Source: Deltaproteobacteria bacterium RBG_13_52_11 (GTDB lineage Bacteria; Desulfobacterota; B13-G15; RBG-16-54-18). Taken from it: 12,715 bases of DNA. The stretch spans positions 2,490-15,204 of the forward strand of contig MGQF01000034.1 in assembly GCA_001797745.1 (NCBI GenBank), in the 5' to 3' direction. Of this stretch, positions 6,246-12,715 are shown one piece after another (positions within the stretch are counted from its first letter, which is position 1; the number at the start of each line of letters is the position of its first letter). Position numbers and translations under genes: made by a program. The notes below the pieces were generated by a model that saw only the letters and a program-made list of their open reading frames with translations, was not told the DNA's origin and did no database searches.

Positions 6246-7103
6246 ATGGATAGGAGGACATTTCTCAAAAGTCTCGGAATCGGAATGGCAGGGATGACAT
6301 GTGGGGGTGTGCTAACACCGGGAAGGCTCAATGCCCAAGGAGTTGTCGAGGGTAAAGAGTTTCTCAGCATCCTCATCGACACAACCCGGTGTATCGGGTG
6401 TCGCAGCTGTGAGTTGGCATGTGCAGAGACATACGGTCTTCCCATTCCCGATATAGAGGACAAATCCGTGTTTCAAAAAGAGCGACGCGCAACGGAAACT
6501 CAGTGGACAGTCGTCAATCGTTATGAAACGTCAAAGGGAACCGTTTTTGCCGTGAAGCGGTGCATGCATTGTAATCAGCCCGCTTGTGTAGCGGCCTGCC
6601 TCGTGAAGGCGATGAGGAAGAGGCAGGAAGGACCTGTCACGTGGGAGACAAATTGCATGGGCTGCAAAATGTGTTCATTTTCGTGTCCCTTTGATAAGGC
6701 GATACTTGAATACCATAGCCCCACCCCGAGGATCCGGAAGTGTTTCCTCTGCTGGGACAAGAGGCTCGTAAAGGGGGAAATCCCCGCCTGCGTCGAGGCC
6801 TGTCCGACAGAGGCCTTGCTCTTCGGCACCAGGAGAGAACTCATTGAGGAGGCGAGGACACGAATCTATACACACCCTGACCGCTATGTCCACCACCTTT
6901 ACGGAGAAAATGAGGTTGGTGGCACATCCGTTATGTATCTTTCGGCAGTGCCTTTCGAGCAGCTCGGCTTTCGCACGGACCTCGGAACAACATCCCTTCC
7001 TGAATTGAGCACCGGGTTTCTCTACGCCGTTCCTATTATTTTCGTCCTGTGGCCAGCCTTTCTGCTCGGCCTCAACCGTGCGACACGGAAGCAAGAGGAT
7101 TAA
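6246..7103 (+). CDS. Tat-exported four-cluster ferredoxin subunit, HybA/HmcB-like
   Basis: ATG 6246 follows AAGGAGG at 5 bases and yields a twin-arginine signal, MDRRTFLKS, so it is preferred over the upstream ATG at 6222. The 285-residue protein has four [4Fe-4S]-type cysteine sets: C49/52/55/59, C106/109/114/118, C137/140/143/147 and C166/169/182/186, the DmsB/PhsB/HybA pattern. Residues 255-276 form a C-terminal membrane helix, as in HybA. The domain therefore sits on the periplasmic face and should relay electrons between haem c and the quinone-reactive membrane subunit encoded next. It is the first intact gene of a probable three-gene operon with the HybB-like and cytochrome c genes. No hydrogenase or molybdoenzyme large subunit is present, so the catalytic partner is unknown. 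Confidence 0.93.
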   Translation: MDRRTFLKSLGIGMAGMTCGGVLTPGRLNAQGVVEGKEFLSILIDTTRCIGCRSCELACAETYGLPIPDIEDKSVFQKERRATETQWTVVNRYETSKGTVFAVKRCMHCNQPACVAACLVKAMRKRQEGPVTWETNCMGCKMCSFSCPFDKAILEYHSPTPRIRKCFLCWDKRLVKGEIPACVEACPTEALLFGTRRELIEEARTRIYTHPDRYVHHLYGENEVGGTSVMYLSAVPFEQLGFRTDLGTTSLPELSTGFLYAVPIIFVLWPAFLLGLNRATRKQED

Positions 7104-7136
7104 GGACATATAACTCAAGAGATAAAGGAGACCGCG

Positions 7137-8402
7137 ATGAAGGCAAAAAAGGCTTCACAGGAGGCACGGACGCTGAAGGACTTTATAGATTTTATTATCA
7201 CTGAGTTAAAGCCGCGGGGTAAGCTCCTTACACCCTTCAACATAATCTCTGCCCCTATCCTGGCCCTGGGAATCATCCTCGTCATATATCGCTTGATCCA
7301 CGGGTTGGGTTCGGTTGTCACCGAGGCCCCTGGTTTTCCGTGGGGGATATGGATCGGCTTCAACGTCATGGTGGGGGTTGCCTTTGCCGGGGGTGCTTAT
7401 GTCCTCACCTTTGTCGTCTATATCCTGCGATCTGAAAAATATCACCCCATCATACGGGCGACAATCCTCAACGGGTTTCTCGCCTATGTCTTTTATGCCG
7501 GTGCGATCTTTCTTGATTTAGGCCGCTGGTGGAACATTGTAAACCCGCTCATCGGCAATAAATTTGGGGTCAATTCTGTCCTCTTCCTCGTGGCCTGGCA
7601 TTTTTTGCTCTATATGATAGCTGAATTTATCGAATTCTCCCCAGCCTTTGCTGAGTGGCTGGGATTGAAGAGGATCAGGAAAATACTCCATTCCTTCACC
7701 CTCGGAGCAGTGATCTTCGGTATCACGCTCTCAACCCTCCATCAGTCAGGTCTGGGGGCACTGGTTATGATGGCAAGGCCCAACATCCATCCCCTCTGGT
7801 ATACAGAGTTTATCCCGGTACTGTTCTTGGTCTCCAGCATCTTTGCGGGACTTTCTATGGTCATATTTGAAGGGACTATAAGCACCCGGGTCTTCGGCGG
7901 CCAATTAACCGATGACTATCGAAGGTCCTACGAAGACATAGTCCTCGGCCTGGGCAAGACATGTGCCGGGGTGATGTTCGCGTATCTCTTCTTAAAAGCC
8001 CTCGTATTGATACATGGCGCCGACTGGTCACTGATAGCTACCCCCATGGGGTACTGGTATCTGACGGAGGTGGTGGGGCTTACTTTAATACCCTGTATCC
8101 TCTTCTTGCGTGGTTTTAGAGATAGAAATATCAAGGTGATCCGTATAGCCGCCATCCTCACCATGGCCGGGATCATCATCAACAGGTGTAACTACGTCTT
8201 CATCGCCTACAAATGGTATGTGCCCTTAAGCGAGCGGTACATCCCTTCGTGGCAGGAGATCGTCATGGCCCTCACCATTGTCTTTGCGCATATTTGGGCG
8301 TTCAGGTGGATCGTCCATAGGATGGCGGTATACCGAAGACCACCTGAGTGGACCGTTGAACAGGACAAGGAAGAAGAAAGGGCATTAGAGGTTGCTTCAT
8401 AA
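7137..8402 (+). CDS. hybB: HybB/NrfD-family integral membrane quinone-interacting subunit
   Basis: The 421-residue protein is almost wholly hydrophobic, with about ten membrane segments after a short charged N-terminus. The segment WGIWIGFNVMVGVAFAGG (about residues 69-86), followed by the KYHP motif and the DLGRWW motif (about 123-128), is characteristic of HybB-type members of the NrfD/PsrC family. These bind menaquinone and lack haem, exchanging electrons with a ferredoxin-type partner. AAAGGAGA precedes the ATG, and the gene starts 33 bases after the ferredoxin subunit. Length and motifs agree with the family. Because no hydrogenase genes are seen, the name marks similarity only; an Hmc/Qrc-like electron conduit linking the quinone pool to periplasmic cytochromes fits the context better (inference). 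Confidence 0.92.
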   Translation: MKAKKASQEARTLKDFIDFIITELKPRGKLLTPFNIISAPILALGIILVIYRLIHGLGSVVTEAPGFPWGIWIGFNVMVGVAFAGGAYVLTFVVYILRSEKYHPIIRATILNGFLAYVFYAGAIFLDLGRWWNIVNPLIGNKFGVNSVLFLVAWHFLLYMIAEFIEFSPAFAEWLGLKRIRKILHSFTLGAVIFGITLSTLHQSGLGALVMMARPNIHPLWYTEFIPVLFLVSSIFAGLSMVIFEGTISTRVFGGQLTDDYRRSYEDIVLGLGKTCAGVMFAYLFLKALVLIHGADWSLIATPMGYWYLTEVVGLTLIPCILFLRGFRDRNIKVIRIAAILTMAGIIINRCNYVFIAYKWYVPLSERYIPSWQEIVMALTIVFAHIWAFRWIVHRMAVYRRPPEWTVEQDKEEERALEVAS

Positions 8403-8461
8403 TAGAAGTATGTGAGTCAGAGGTGAAAAGAGTTATCCGTGCTCTTGAAGGAGGTAACGCG

Positions 8462-8842
8462 ATGATGAGACTGACCTTACTATCCATTCTGTTTGTGAGC
8501 ATCTTCTTATTCGTTGCCCTGGCATACCCTACGGACACACCCAAGACCATCACGTTAGAGAGCGTATCGAACGTATATGGGCCGGTTGAATTCTCACACA
8601 GGTATCATGCCGAAATGGCCGGCGATTGTGCGAGCTGCCACCACCATAGTGCAAAGGGTTCTACCCCCGCGTGTGGAGAATGTCATGAGTCCATAACTGT
8701 CTATCGCTATAAAGGTGCTCAGAGGGAAACGGGTATAGGGCTCAAAGGAGCATACCATCGTCAGTGCATGGGCTGTCACACGGAGATGGAGAGCGGCCCT
8801 GTGGGCTGCACAGATTGCCATGAAAAAGAGGTTAAAAAGTAA
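8462..8842 (+). CDS. Periplasmic tetraheme cytochrome c, cytochrome c3 (class III)-like
   Basis: The start at 8462 is chosen because GGAGG lies about 8 bases upstream and a signal peptide (about residues 3-22) follows at once; a reading from 8423 would add 13 residues lacking such support. The 126-residue protein has four CxxCH sites at 56, 71, 102 and 116. Extra histidines at 46, 49, 61-62 and 99 can serve as distal ligands, as in bis-His class III cytochromes and cytochrome c7-like relatives. It follows the HybB-like gene after 59 bases and is the likely soluble electron partner of the ferredoxin/HybB complex, exchanging electrons with the periplasmic face. No terminator follows. Confidence 0.92.
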   Translation: MMRLTLLSILFVSIFLFVALAYPTDTPKTITLESVSNVYGPVEFSHRYHAEMAGDCASCHHHSAKGSTPACGECHESITVYRYKGAQRETGIGLKGAYHRQCMGCHTEMESGPVGCTDCHEKEVKK

Positions 8843-8962
8843 AACGTCAATAATCGTTTCATATACGAGCACGTTTGATCCTTCCCACAGCGTTCATTAC
8901 GAGCCTCTCTTGTGATGGATGGGGCGAGTGCTGAGGAGTGTTTCTGTGTGCGCATGCAGTGC

Positions 8963-8988
8963 CTATCCCGTGGTCTTTAACGGGATAG
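8963..8988. repeat. Perfect 9-bp hairpin upstream of the sensor kinase gene
   Basis: CTATCCCGT (8963-8971) and ACGGGATAG (8980-8988) are perfectly complementary with an 8-base loop, ending 29 bases before the kinase start. No T run follows, so it is not a standard terminator; it may be an operator or an mRNA processing stem. The rest of the gap 8843-9017 shows nothing else that can be supported. Confidence 0.45.
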
Positions 8989-9017
8989 TATGATATGTTA
9001 TCTTGAGGGGATATCAG

Positions 9018-10565
9018 ATGCCGTATCGAAGATTGAGTGTTAAGCTCATCTTTTGGGTAGTGGCTATCACGGTCATCGTGATAGGGGTCTTCAACTACAT
9101 CAGCTTAAACACCCAACGGAAACACTTGATTGACGAGGTTATTCTCGGAACCAGACAATTAAGCGACACAGTGAAAAAGAGCCTCAGGTTCGACATGCTG
9201 CACAACTATCGGGAGGCCCTCTACAACTCCATCGAGACTATTGGCGCACAGGAGGGGATAGAAAAGATACGCATATTCAACAAAGAGGGGGCCATCATGT
9301 TCTCCTCCGATAAGGAAGAGATGGGACAGATGGTGGACAAAAATGCCGAGGCCTGCTATGCATGCCACGCCGAGAAGAAGCCCCTGGAGAGGTTGGCCAT
9401 CCCTGAGAGGAGCAGGATCTTCAGGGCCGATGGATACCGGCTCCTGGGAATAATAAACCCTATCTACAACGAGCCCGATTGTTATAATGCCGCCTGCCAT
9501 GTCCACCCCCGTGATCGGACGGTCTTGGGGGTGCTTGATATTTCTCTCTCGCTCGCCGCTACCGATAAGAGGATAAAGGAGATTAGGGGCACAACCATAC
9601 TGCTCATGGCCATCACCATTCTGACGGTCTCCGCCATCATCGTTCTCTTTATCCAGCGGGCGGTTTATCGGCCGGTCAAAGAACTAGTCGAGGGGACAAC
9701 CAGGGTAGCGGCAGGAGACTTTGACCATACCATCCCCTCCCGCTCCGAGGACGAGATCGGGCAGCTGGCTAAATCCTTCAACACCATGACTCGGAGGCTC
9801 AAGGAGATCCAATACCAGCTCTTGCAGTCGGAGAAGTTGGCAGCCATCGGAAAATTGTCCGCCACCATCGCCCATGAGATAAACAACCCCCTGAACGGCA
9901 TCCTGACCTATACCAAGCTGATCGAGAGAAAGTTGGTCCATGGCACCCTCAAGGAGGAAGAAATTCCTAAATTCCGCTCATATTTGGCGATCATGGAGAG
10001 GGAGACGGAGAGATGCAGCACTATTGTGAGAAACCTCCTCGACTTTGCCCGTCAGAGGGAACCCTCATTGAAACCTGATGTGGATATTAATGAGGTGGCA
10101 GAGGAGGCCCTCTCTCTGCTGGCCAATCAGATAGCCCTGCAAGAGATCACGTTGGAAAAAAGATACGGCCAACTCCTCCCCATTATGGCCGATCCCATGC
10201 AGTTGAGACAGGTCTTACTCAACATCATCCTCAACTCCTGCGAGGCCATGCACAATGGAGGTATCTTAACCGTCAGCACCGCCTTGTCAAACAAGCGAAA
10301 GAAGGCAGTGCGGGTGGAGATTGCGGACAATGGGGTGGGAATTGATGAGAAAGATCTCTCCAAGATCTTCGACCCCTTCTTTACCTCCAAAGAGAAGGGA
10401 ACGGGGTTGGGGCTGTCGGTGGTTTATGGTATCATCAACTCCCACCACGGTACGATCCAGGTCAAGAGCACGGTGGGAGAAGGGACCACCGTCATCATCA
10501 AGTTGCCCGTAGAGGTAACGGCAACCGAGACAAGCCACCCTCCTGAGGGAACAGGTGAAGAGTAA
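9018..10565 (+). CDS. Sensor histidine kinase with haem-binding motifs in its periplasmic domain
   Basis: ATG 9018 lies 7 bases after GAGGGG; a TTG at 9003 would add five residues. The 515-residue protein has a membrane helix (about 8-30), a periplasmic sensor domain (about 31-190), a second helix (about 192-214), HAMP (about 213-265), a HisKA domain with phospho-accepting His286 in AHEINNP, and an ATPase domain with N box (LNIILNSCEA), DNGVGID, DPFFTSKEKGTGLGL. The sensor domain contains CYACH (113-117) and CYNAACH (155-161, CX4CH spacing), followed by HPRDRTVLGVLDI. This suggests one or two covalently bound haems that sense redox state or a gaseous ligand. It is paired with the response regulator 53 bases downstream and sits next to the ferredoxin/HybB/cytochrome operon, whose expression it may control (inference). 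Confidence 0.94.
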   Translation: MPYRRLSVKLIFWVVAITVIVIGVFNYISLNTQRKHLIDEVILGTRQLSDTVKKSLRFDMLHNYREALYNSIETIGAQEGIEKIRIFNKEGAIMFSSDKEEMGQMVDKNAEACYACHAEKKPLERLAIPERSRIFRADGYRLLGIINPIYNEPDCYNAACHVHPRDRTVLGVLDISLSLAATDKRIKEIRGTTILLMAITILTVSAIIVLFIQRAVYRPVKELVEGTTRVAAGDFDHTIPSRSEDEIGQLAKSFNTMTRRLKEIQYQLLQSEKLAAIGKLSATIAHEINNPLNGILTYTKLIERKLVHGTLKEEEIPKFRSYLAIMERETERCSTIVRNLLDFARQREPSLKPDVDINEVAEEALSLLANQIALQEITLEKRYGQLLPIMADPMQLRQVLLNIILNSCEAMHNGGILTVSTALSNKRKKAVRVEIADNGVGIDEKDLSKIFDPFFTSKEKGTGLGLSVVYGIINSHHGTIQVKSTVGEGTTVIIKLPVEVTATETSHPPEGTGEE

Positions 10566-10573
10566 TGAAGAAG

Positions 10574-10587
10574 CCCGTAAAAACGGG
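10574..10587. repeat. Short intercistronic hairpin between kinase and regulator
   Basis: CCCGT and ACGGG form a perfect 5-bp stem with an AAAA loop, 8 bases after the kinase stop. It is too short and lacks a T run to terminate well. It probably does not split the two-gene unit. Confidence 0.3.
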
Positions 10588-10618
10588 TCTCACACACAGG
10601 GACCAACGGAGATAGGGA

Positions 10619-11980
10619 ATGAAAGCAGAAGTGAACATATTGGTCGTCGATGATGAAGAGATCGTGCGAGAATCTCTGCTCGATTGGCTGCGGGAGGACG
10701 GCTACCAGGTAGAGGCCGCGGAAGATGGATTTAAGGCCTTGGAGAAGTTCAAGGAGCGATCCTGGGACATCGCCCTTGTTGACCTCAAGATGCCCAAAAT
10801 GGATGGCCTGGAGCTGATGGAAAAGATCAAAGAGACCCGGCCTGAGACCCAGGTGGTCATCATCACCGCCTTTGCGACGGTCAACACGGCCGTACAAGCC
10901 ATGAAGATAGGGGCCTATGACTACCTGGTCAAACCCTTCAACCCCGAGGAGTTGTCATTACTCATCAAGAGGCTGGTTGAGAGCCAATCGCTGATCAAGG
11001 AGATATCCTATCTCCGCAAGAAATTACATAAACAGTATCAATTTTACGATTTGATAAGCAAGAGTGTCAAGATGCAGAAGGTCTTCGACTTGGCCCATAC
11101 CATCGCCAAGAGCAACTCCAACATCCTAATCCTCGGCGAAAGCGGAACGGGGAAGGAACTCCTGACACGGGCAATCCACAATGAGAGCTTACGGGCCGCT
11201 GGATCATTCATCCCTGTCTCGTGCGTTGCCCTCACCGAGACCCTGCTCGAGAGCGAGTTGTTCGGACACGAGAAGGGGGCCTTCACCGACGCCATCGCCC
11301 AGAAAAAGGGGAAATTTGAGCTTGCCGATAGAGGCACCATATTCCTCGATGAGATCGGAGATATCAGCCCCAAGCTGCAACTCAGTCTCCTCCGGGTCCT
11401 CCAGGAAAAGGAGTTCACGCGGGTGGGGGGAACAAAATCGATCAAGGTCGACGTCCGCATCATCGCCGCTACCAACCGTGACCTGAAAAAGGCTGTGGAT
11501 GAGGGAAAATTCAGGGACGACCTCTACTACCGCCTGAACGTCATCTCCATAAAGCTGCCCCCGCTCAGGGAGCACAAGGAAGATATCCCCCTGCTGGTCC
11601 ATCACTTCATAGAGAAGTTTAACATGGAGATGGGGGGAAAGGTCGAACGGATCTCTGAAGAGGCGCTCGATCTCTTGATGGAATATGACTGGCCGGGAAA
11701 TGTGCGAGAGTTGGAGAATGTGATAGAATGCACCACGGTCATCACCAAGGGGACCTTCATTAAGGCAGAGGATCTGCATCTATCACCTCCTCAGGTCATG
11801 AAGGAAAATGGGGCTGCGCCACCATCAGATGATAAGACCATAAAATCAATTGAAAAAAAACATATAGCAAAAATCCTCAAGGAAAATAACTGGAACATCC
11901 AAAAATCCGCTGCGATATTGGAGGTCGACCGTGTCACCCTCTACAACAAGATCAAGAAATATAAGCTCAAAAAGGGGTAA
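10619..11980 (+). CDS. NtrC-family sigma54-dependent response regulator
   Basis: The 453-residue protein has a receiver domain (about 5-118; acidic pocket Asp11/Asp12, phospho-acceptor Asp55, Lys105), an AAA+ sigma54-interaction domain (about 145-370; Walker A GESGTGKE at 173-180, Walker B IFLDEIGD at 241-248, arginine-rich RDDLYYRLN) and a Fis-type helix-turn-helix at about 408-450. The sigma54 contact loop reads GAFTDA (220-225) in place of GAFTGA, a natural variant in part of the family. GGAGATAGGGA precedes the ATG. It is the evident partner of the adjacent haem-motif kinase and would activate sigma54 promoters on phosphorylation. Candidate targets in the window are the sites at 5863 and 12001 (inference). 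Confidence 0.95.
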   Translation: MKAEVNILVVDDEEIVRESLLDWLREDGYQVEAAEDGFKALEKFKERSWDIALVDLKMPKMDGLELMEKIKETRPETQVVIITAFATVNTAVQAMKIGAYDYLVKPFNPEELSLLIKRLVESQSLIKEISYLRKKLHKQYQFYDLISKSVKMQKVFDLAHTIAKSNSNILILGESGTGKELLTRAIHNESLRAAGSFIPVSCVALTETLLESELFGHEKGAFTDAIAQKKGKFELADRGTIFLDEIGDISPKLQLSLLRVLQEKEFTRVGGTKSIKVDVRIIAATNRDLKKAVDEGKFRDDLYYRLNVISIKLPPLREHKEDIPLLVHHFIEKFNMEMGGKVERISEEALDLLMEYDWPGNVRELENVIECTTVITKGTFIKAEDLHLSPPQVMKENGAAPPSDDKTIKSIEKKHIAKILKENNWNIQKSAAILEVDRVTLYNKIKKYKLKKG

Positions 11981-12000
11981 TCCCCTCTCTCGTTGCCCCG

Positions 12001-12036
12001 TGGCATTTAAAAGGCTTTCAAACGGGTTTTAAATGC
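12001..12036 (+). promoter_or_regulatory. Sigma54-like site overlapping a 10-bp inverted repeat
   Basis: TGGCATTTAAAAGGCT (12001-12016) fits the sigma54 -24/-12 pattern with GG and GC at the right spacing. It overlaps GCATTTAAAA (12003-12012), which is a perfect inverted repeat of TTTTAAATGC (12027-12036). The repeat may instead be a weak terminator of the regulator gene (stop at 11980), but no T run follows it. The nearest downstream gene starts at 12227. The rest of the gap 12037-12226 is AT-rich; it holds a TATAAT (12157-12162) with no -35 box at the right distance. Confidence 0.4.
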
Positions 12037-12226
12037 GCTATAATTCCCCTAGTTGAACCATTAAAACGGGACAGATCGTGACAAATGTCTGGGATTTATT
12101 CGGCAAAAAATTATCATTTCATCTGCAAAGCTACAATTGTGCTACAAAAAAACAGATATAATATATAGGATAAATAACTGAGAGTTGATCTGAGTGGAAG
12201 ATAAAAATAGAGCAGAGGGATAAGCA

Positions 12227-12490
12227 ATGTTAGAGGCATTAACTATATTAATACTGGTGATAGTAGGGGCTGTGCTAATCATTGTTATCTTGGGTTATGG
12301 TATCTACATCACCTTTTACCCCCTTACCAAGACCATTAAAGGTGGTATTGATGCCATGAAGGAGCATGCCGAGGAGACGAAGAAGGTTGAAGAGAAGAAA
12401 TATGCCCGAACCCCCACTGACCGAGTACGTCGAGCTCGTAAGGAGGAACATAAGGGGGCGCAGAAAAGAGGGCATAAACCCAAAAAATAG
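12227..12490 (+). CDS. Second intact small membrane protein with IYITFYP motif
   Basis: The 87-residue protein has one hydrophobic helix (about residues 4-31) ending in GYGIYITFYP, then a highly charged, Lys/Arg-rich tail. It is a clear relative of the 88-residue protein at 4748-5014 in the helix and the motif, but its tail lacks the LGYTMADGG segment. AGAGGGA precedes the ATG by about 7 bases. It is followed directly by a remnant of the H-like gene, in the same order as in the middle operon, so it is a partial duplicate of that operon. No function is known. The sigma54-like site at 12001 could serve it. Confidence 0.75.
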   Translation: MLEALTILILVIVGAVLIIVILGYGIYITFYPLTKTIKGGIDAMKEHAEETKKVEEKKYARTPTDRVRRARKEEHKGAQKRGHKPKK

Positions 12491-12501
12491 GGAGGTTTAG
12501 C

Positions 12502-12564
12502 AGGGGAACCTTTACTTATGTAGATATCTTTTTAACAAAGAGCATTGAATCTCTGGAAATTTAA
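12502..12564 (+). pseudogene. N-terminal remnant of the membrane-anchored H-like gene
   Basis: The reading RGTFTYVDIFLTKSIESLEI then TAA (12562-12564) aligns with the first 20 residues of the H-like protein at 5077 (MEGFTYVDLFATKGIEYLLV). The ribosome binding site GGAGG (12491-12495) and its 6-base spacing are kept, but the start ATG has become AGG (12502-12504). The nucleotide similarity covers about 70 bases and then stops. The rest of the gene is missing. Confidence 0.7.
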
Positions 12565-12592
12565 GAAGTGGTATCGGATGGAGTAATAACAC

Positions 12593-12598
12593 TATAAT
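12593..12598 (+). promoter_or_regulatory. Candidate -10 box before the chemotaxis receptor gene
   Basis: A perfect TATAAT lies 38 bases before the start codon. No convincing -35 box is found at 16-18 bases upstream, so the call is weak. Confidence 0.3.
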
Positions 12599-12636
12599 AC
12601 ATCCGGCATAGAAGGATCAAAAAAGGGGAGGGCATA

Positions 12637-12715
12637 ATGAAACTAAACATGGGGAAGAAACTAGGTTTGGGTTTTGGTGTGGTTGTGGTGATAATGATCT
12701 TAGCCGGGAGTTTTG
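12637..12715 (+). CDS. Probable methyl-accepting chemotaxis protein (N-terminus only)
   Basis: The ATG at 12637 follows GGGGAGGG at 4 bases and stays open to the window edge (26 codons). The start MKLNMGKKLGLGFG followed by a hydrophobic helix (VVVVIMILAGSF) is the typical N-terminal transmembrane segment of bacterial chemoreceptors. HAMP and signalling domains would lie outside the window, so a HAMP-containing kinase or cyclase is not excluded. Confidence 0.65.
   Translation, partial: MKLNMGKKLGLGFGVVVVIMILAGSF

Noticed and set aside
11204..11779. 191-residue minus-strand open frame inside the response regulator gene
   Set aside because: Antisense of a well-conserved AAA+ domain; low-complexity composition and no start signal.
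12132..12170. Sigma70 promoter with TTGTGC and TATAAT before the second small membrane protein
   Set aside because: The spacer is only 14 bases, too short for a normal promoter.

Overview
The window looks like chromosome from an anaerobic, respiratory Desulfobacterota-type (former Deltaproteobacteria) bacterium. The reasons are c-type multiheme cytochromes in several genes, a HybA/HybB-like quinone-interacting membrane module with a class III-like tetraheme cytochrome, a sensor kinase with haem motifs in its periplasmic domain, and an NtrC-type regulator. The phylum is inferred from gene content only. No RNA genes, CRISPR arrays or transposases were seen.

Left part (1-2853, minus strand): an operon encodes a membrane-anchored cytochrome with 13 CxxCH motifs, built from two tandem six-haem modules that each carry an EF-hand-like loop, followed by a b561/PhsC-type cytochrome b that runs off the left edge. 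Together they look like an inner-membrane quinol/cytochrome c electron conduit. A sigma70-like promoter drives it leftwards. Divergently, an archaemetzincin protease gene lies at 2987-3556.

Middle part (3557-6235): a palindrome-rich intergenic region and a terminator-like hairpin precede a three-gene operon that is the least explained part of the window. It encodes a protein with a duplicated five-cysteine module fused to a degenerate glycine-cleavage H-protein-like domain, a small single-span membrane protein, and a second membrane-anchored H-like protein. Both H-like domains lack the lipoyl lysine. A strong intrinsic terminator ends the operon. It is followed by a decayed copy of the small membrane protein, with a lost start codon and three frameshifts.

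Right of this (6246-8842): a Tat-exported four-cluster ferredoxin subunit, a HybB/NrfD-type integral membrane subunit and a tetraheme cytochrome c form a probable quinone-periplasm electron transfer complex with no catalytic (hydrogenase or molybdopterin) subunit nearby. Then come the haem-motif histidine kinase (9018-10565) and its sigma54-dependent response regulator (10619-11980). Sigma54-like sites are visible before the ferredoxin operon and after the regulator gene.

Right edge (12227-12715): another paralogue of the small membrane protein is followed directly by a 21-codon remnant of the second H-like gene whose start codon has become AGG, so this is a partial, decayed duplicate of the middle operon. 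The first 26 codons of a probable methyl-accepting chemotaxis protein close the window. Overall the locus suggests a redox-sensing regulator beside a menaquinone-linked electron transfer complex and an uncharacterised, repeatedly duplicated H-like/small-membrane-protein module.
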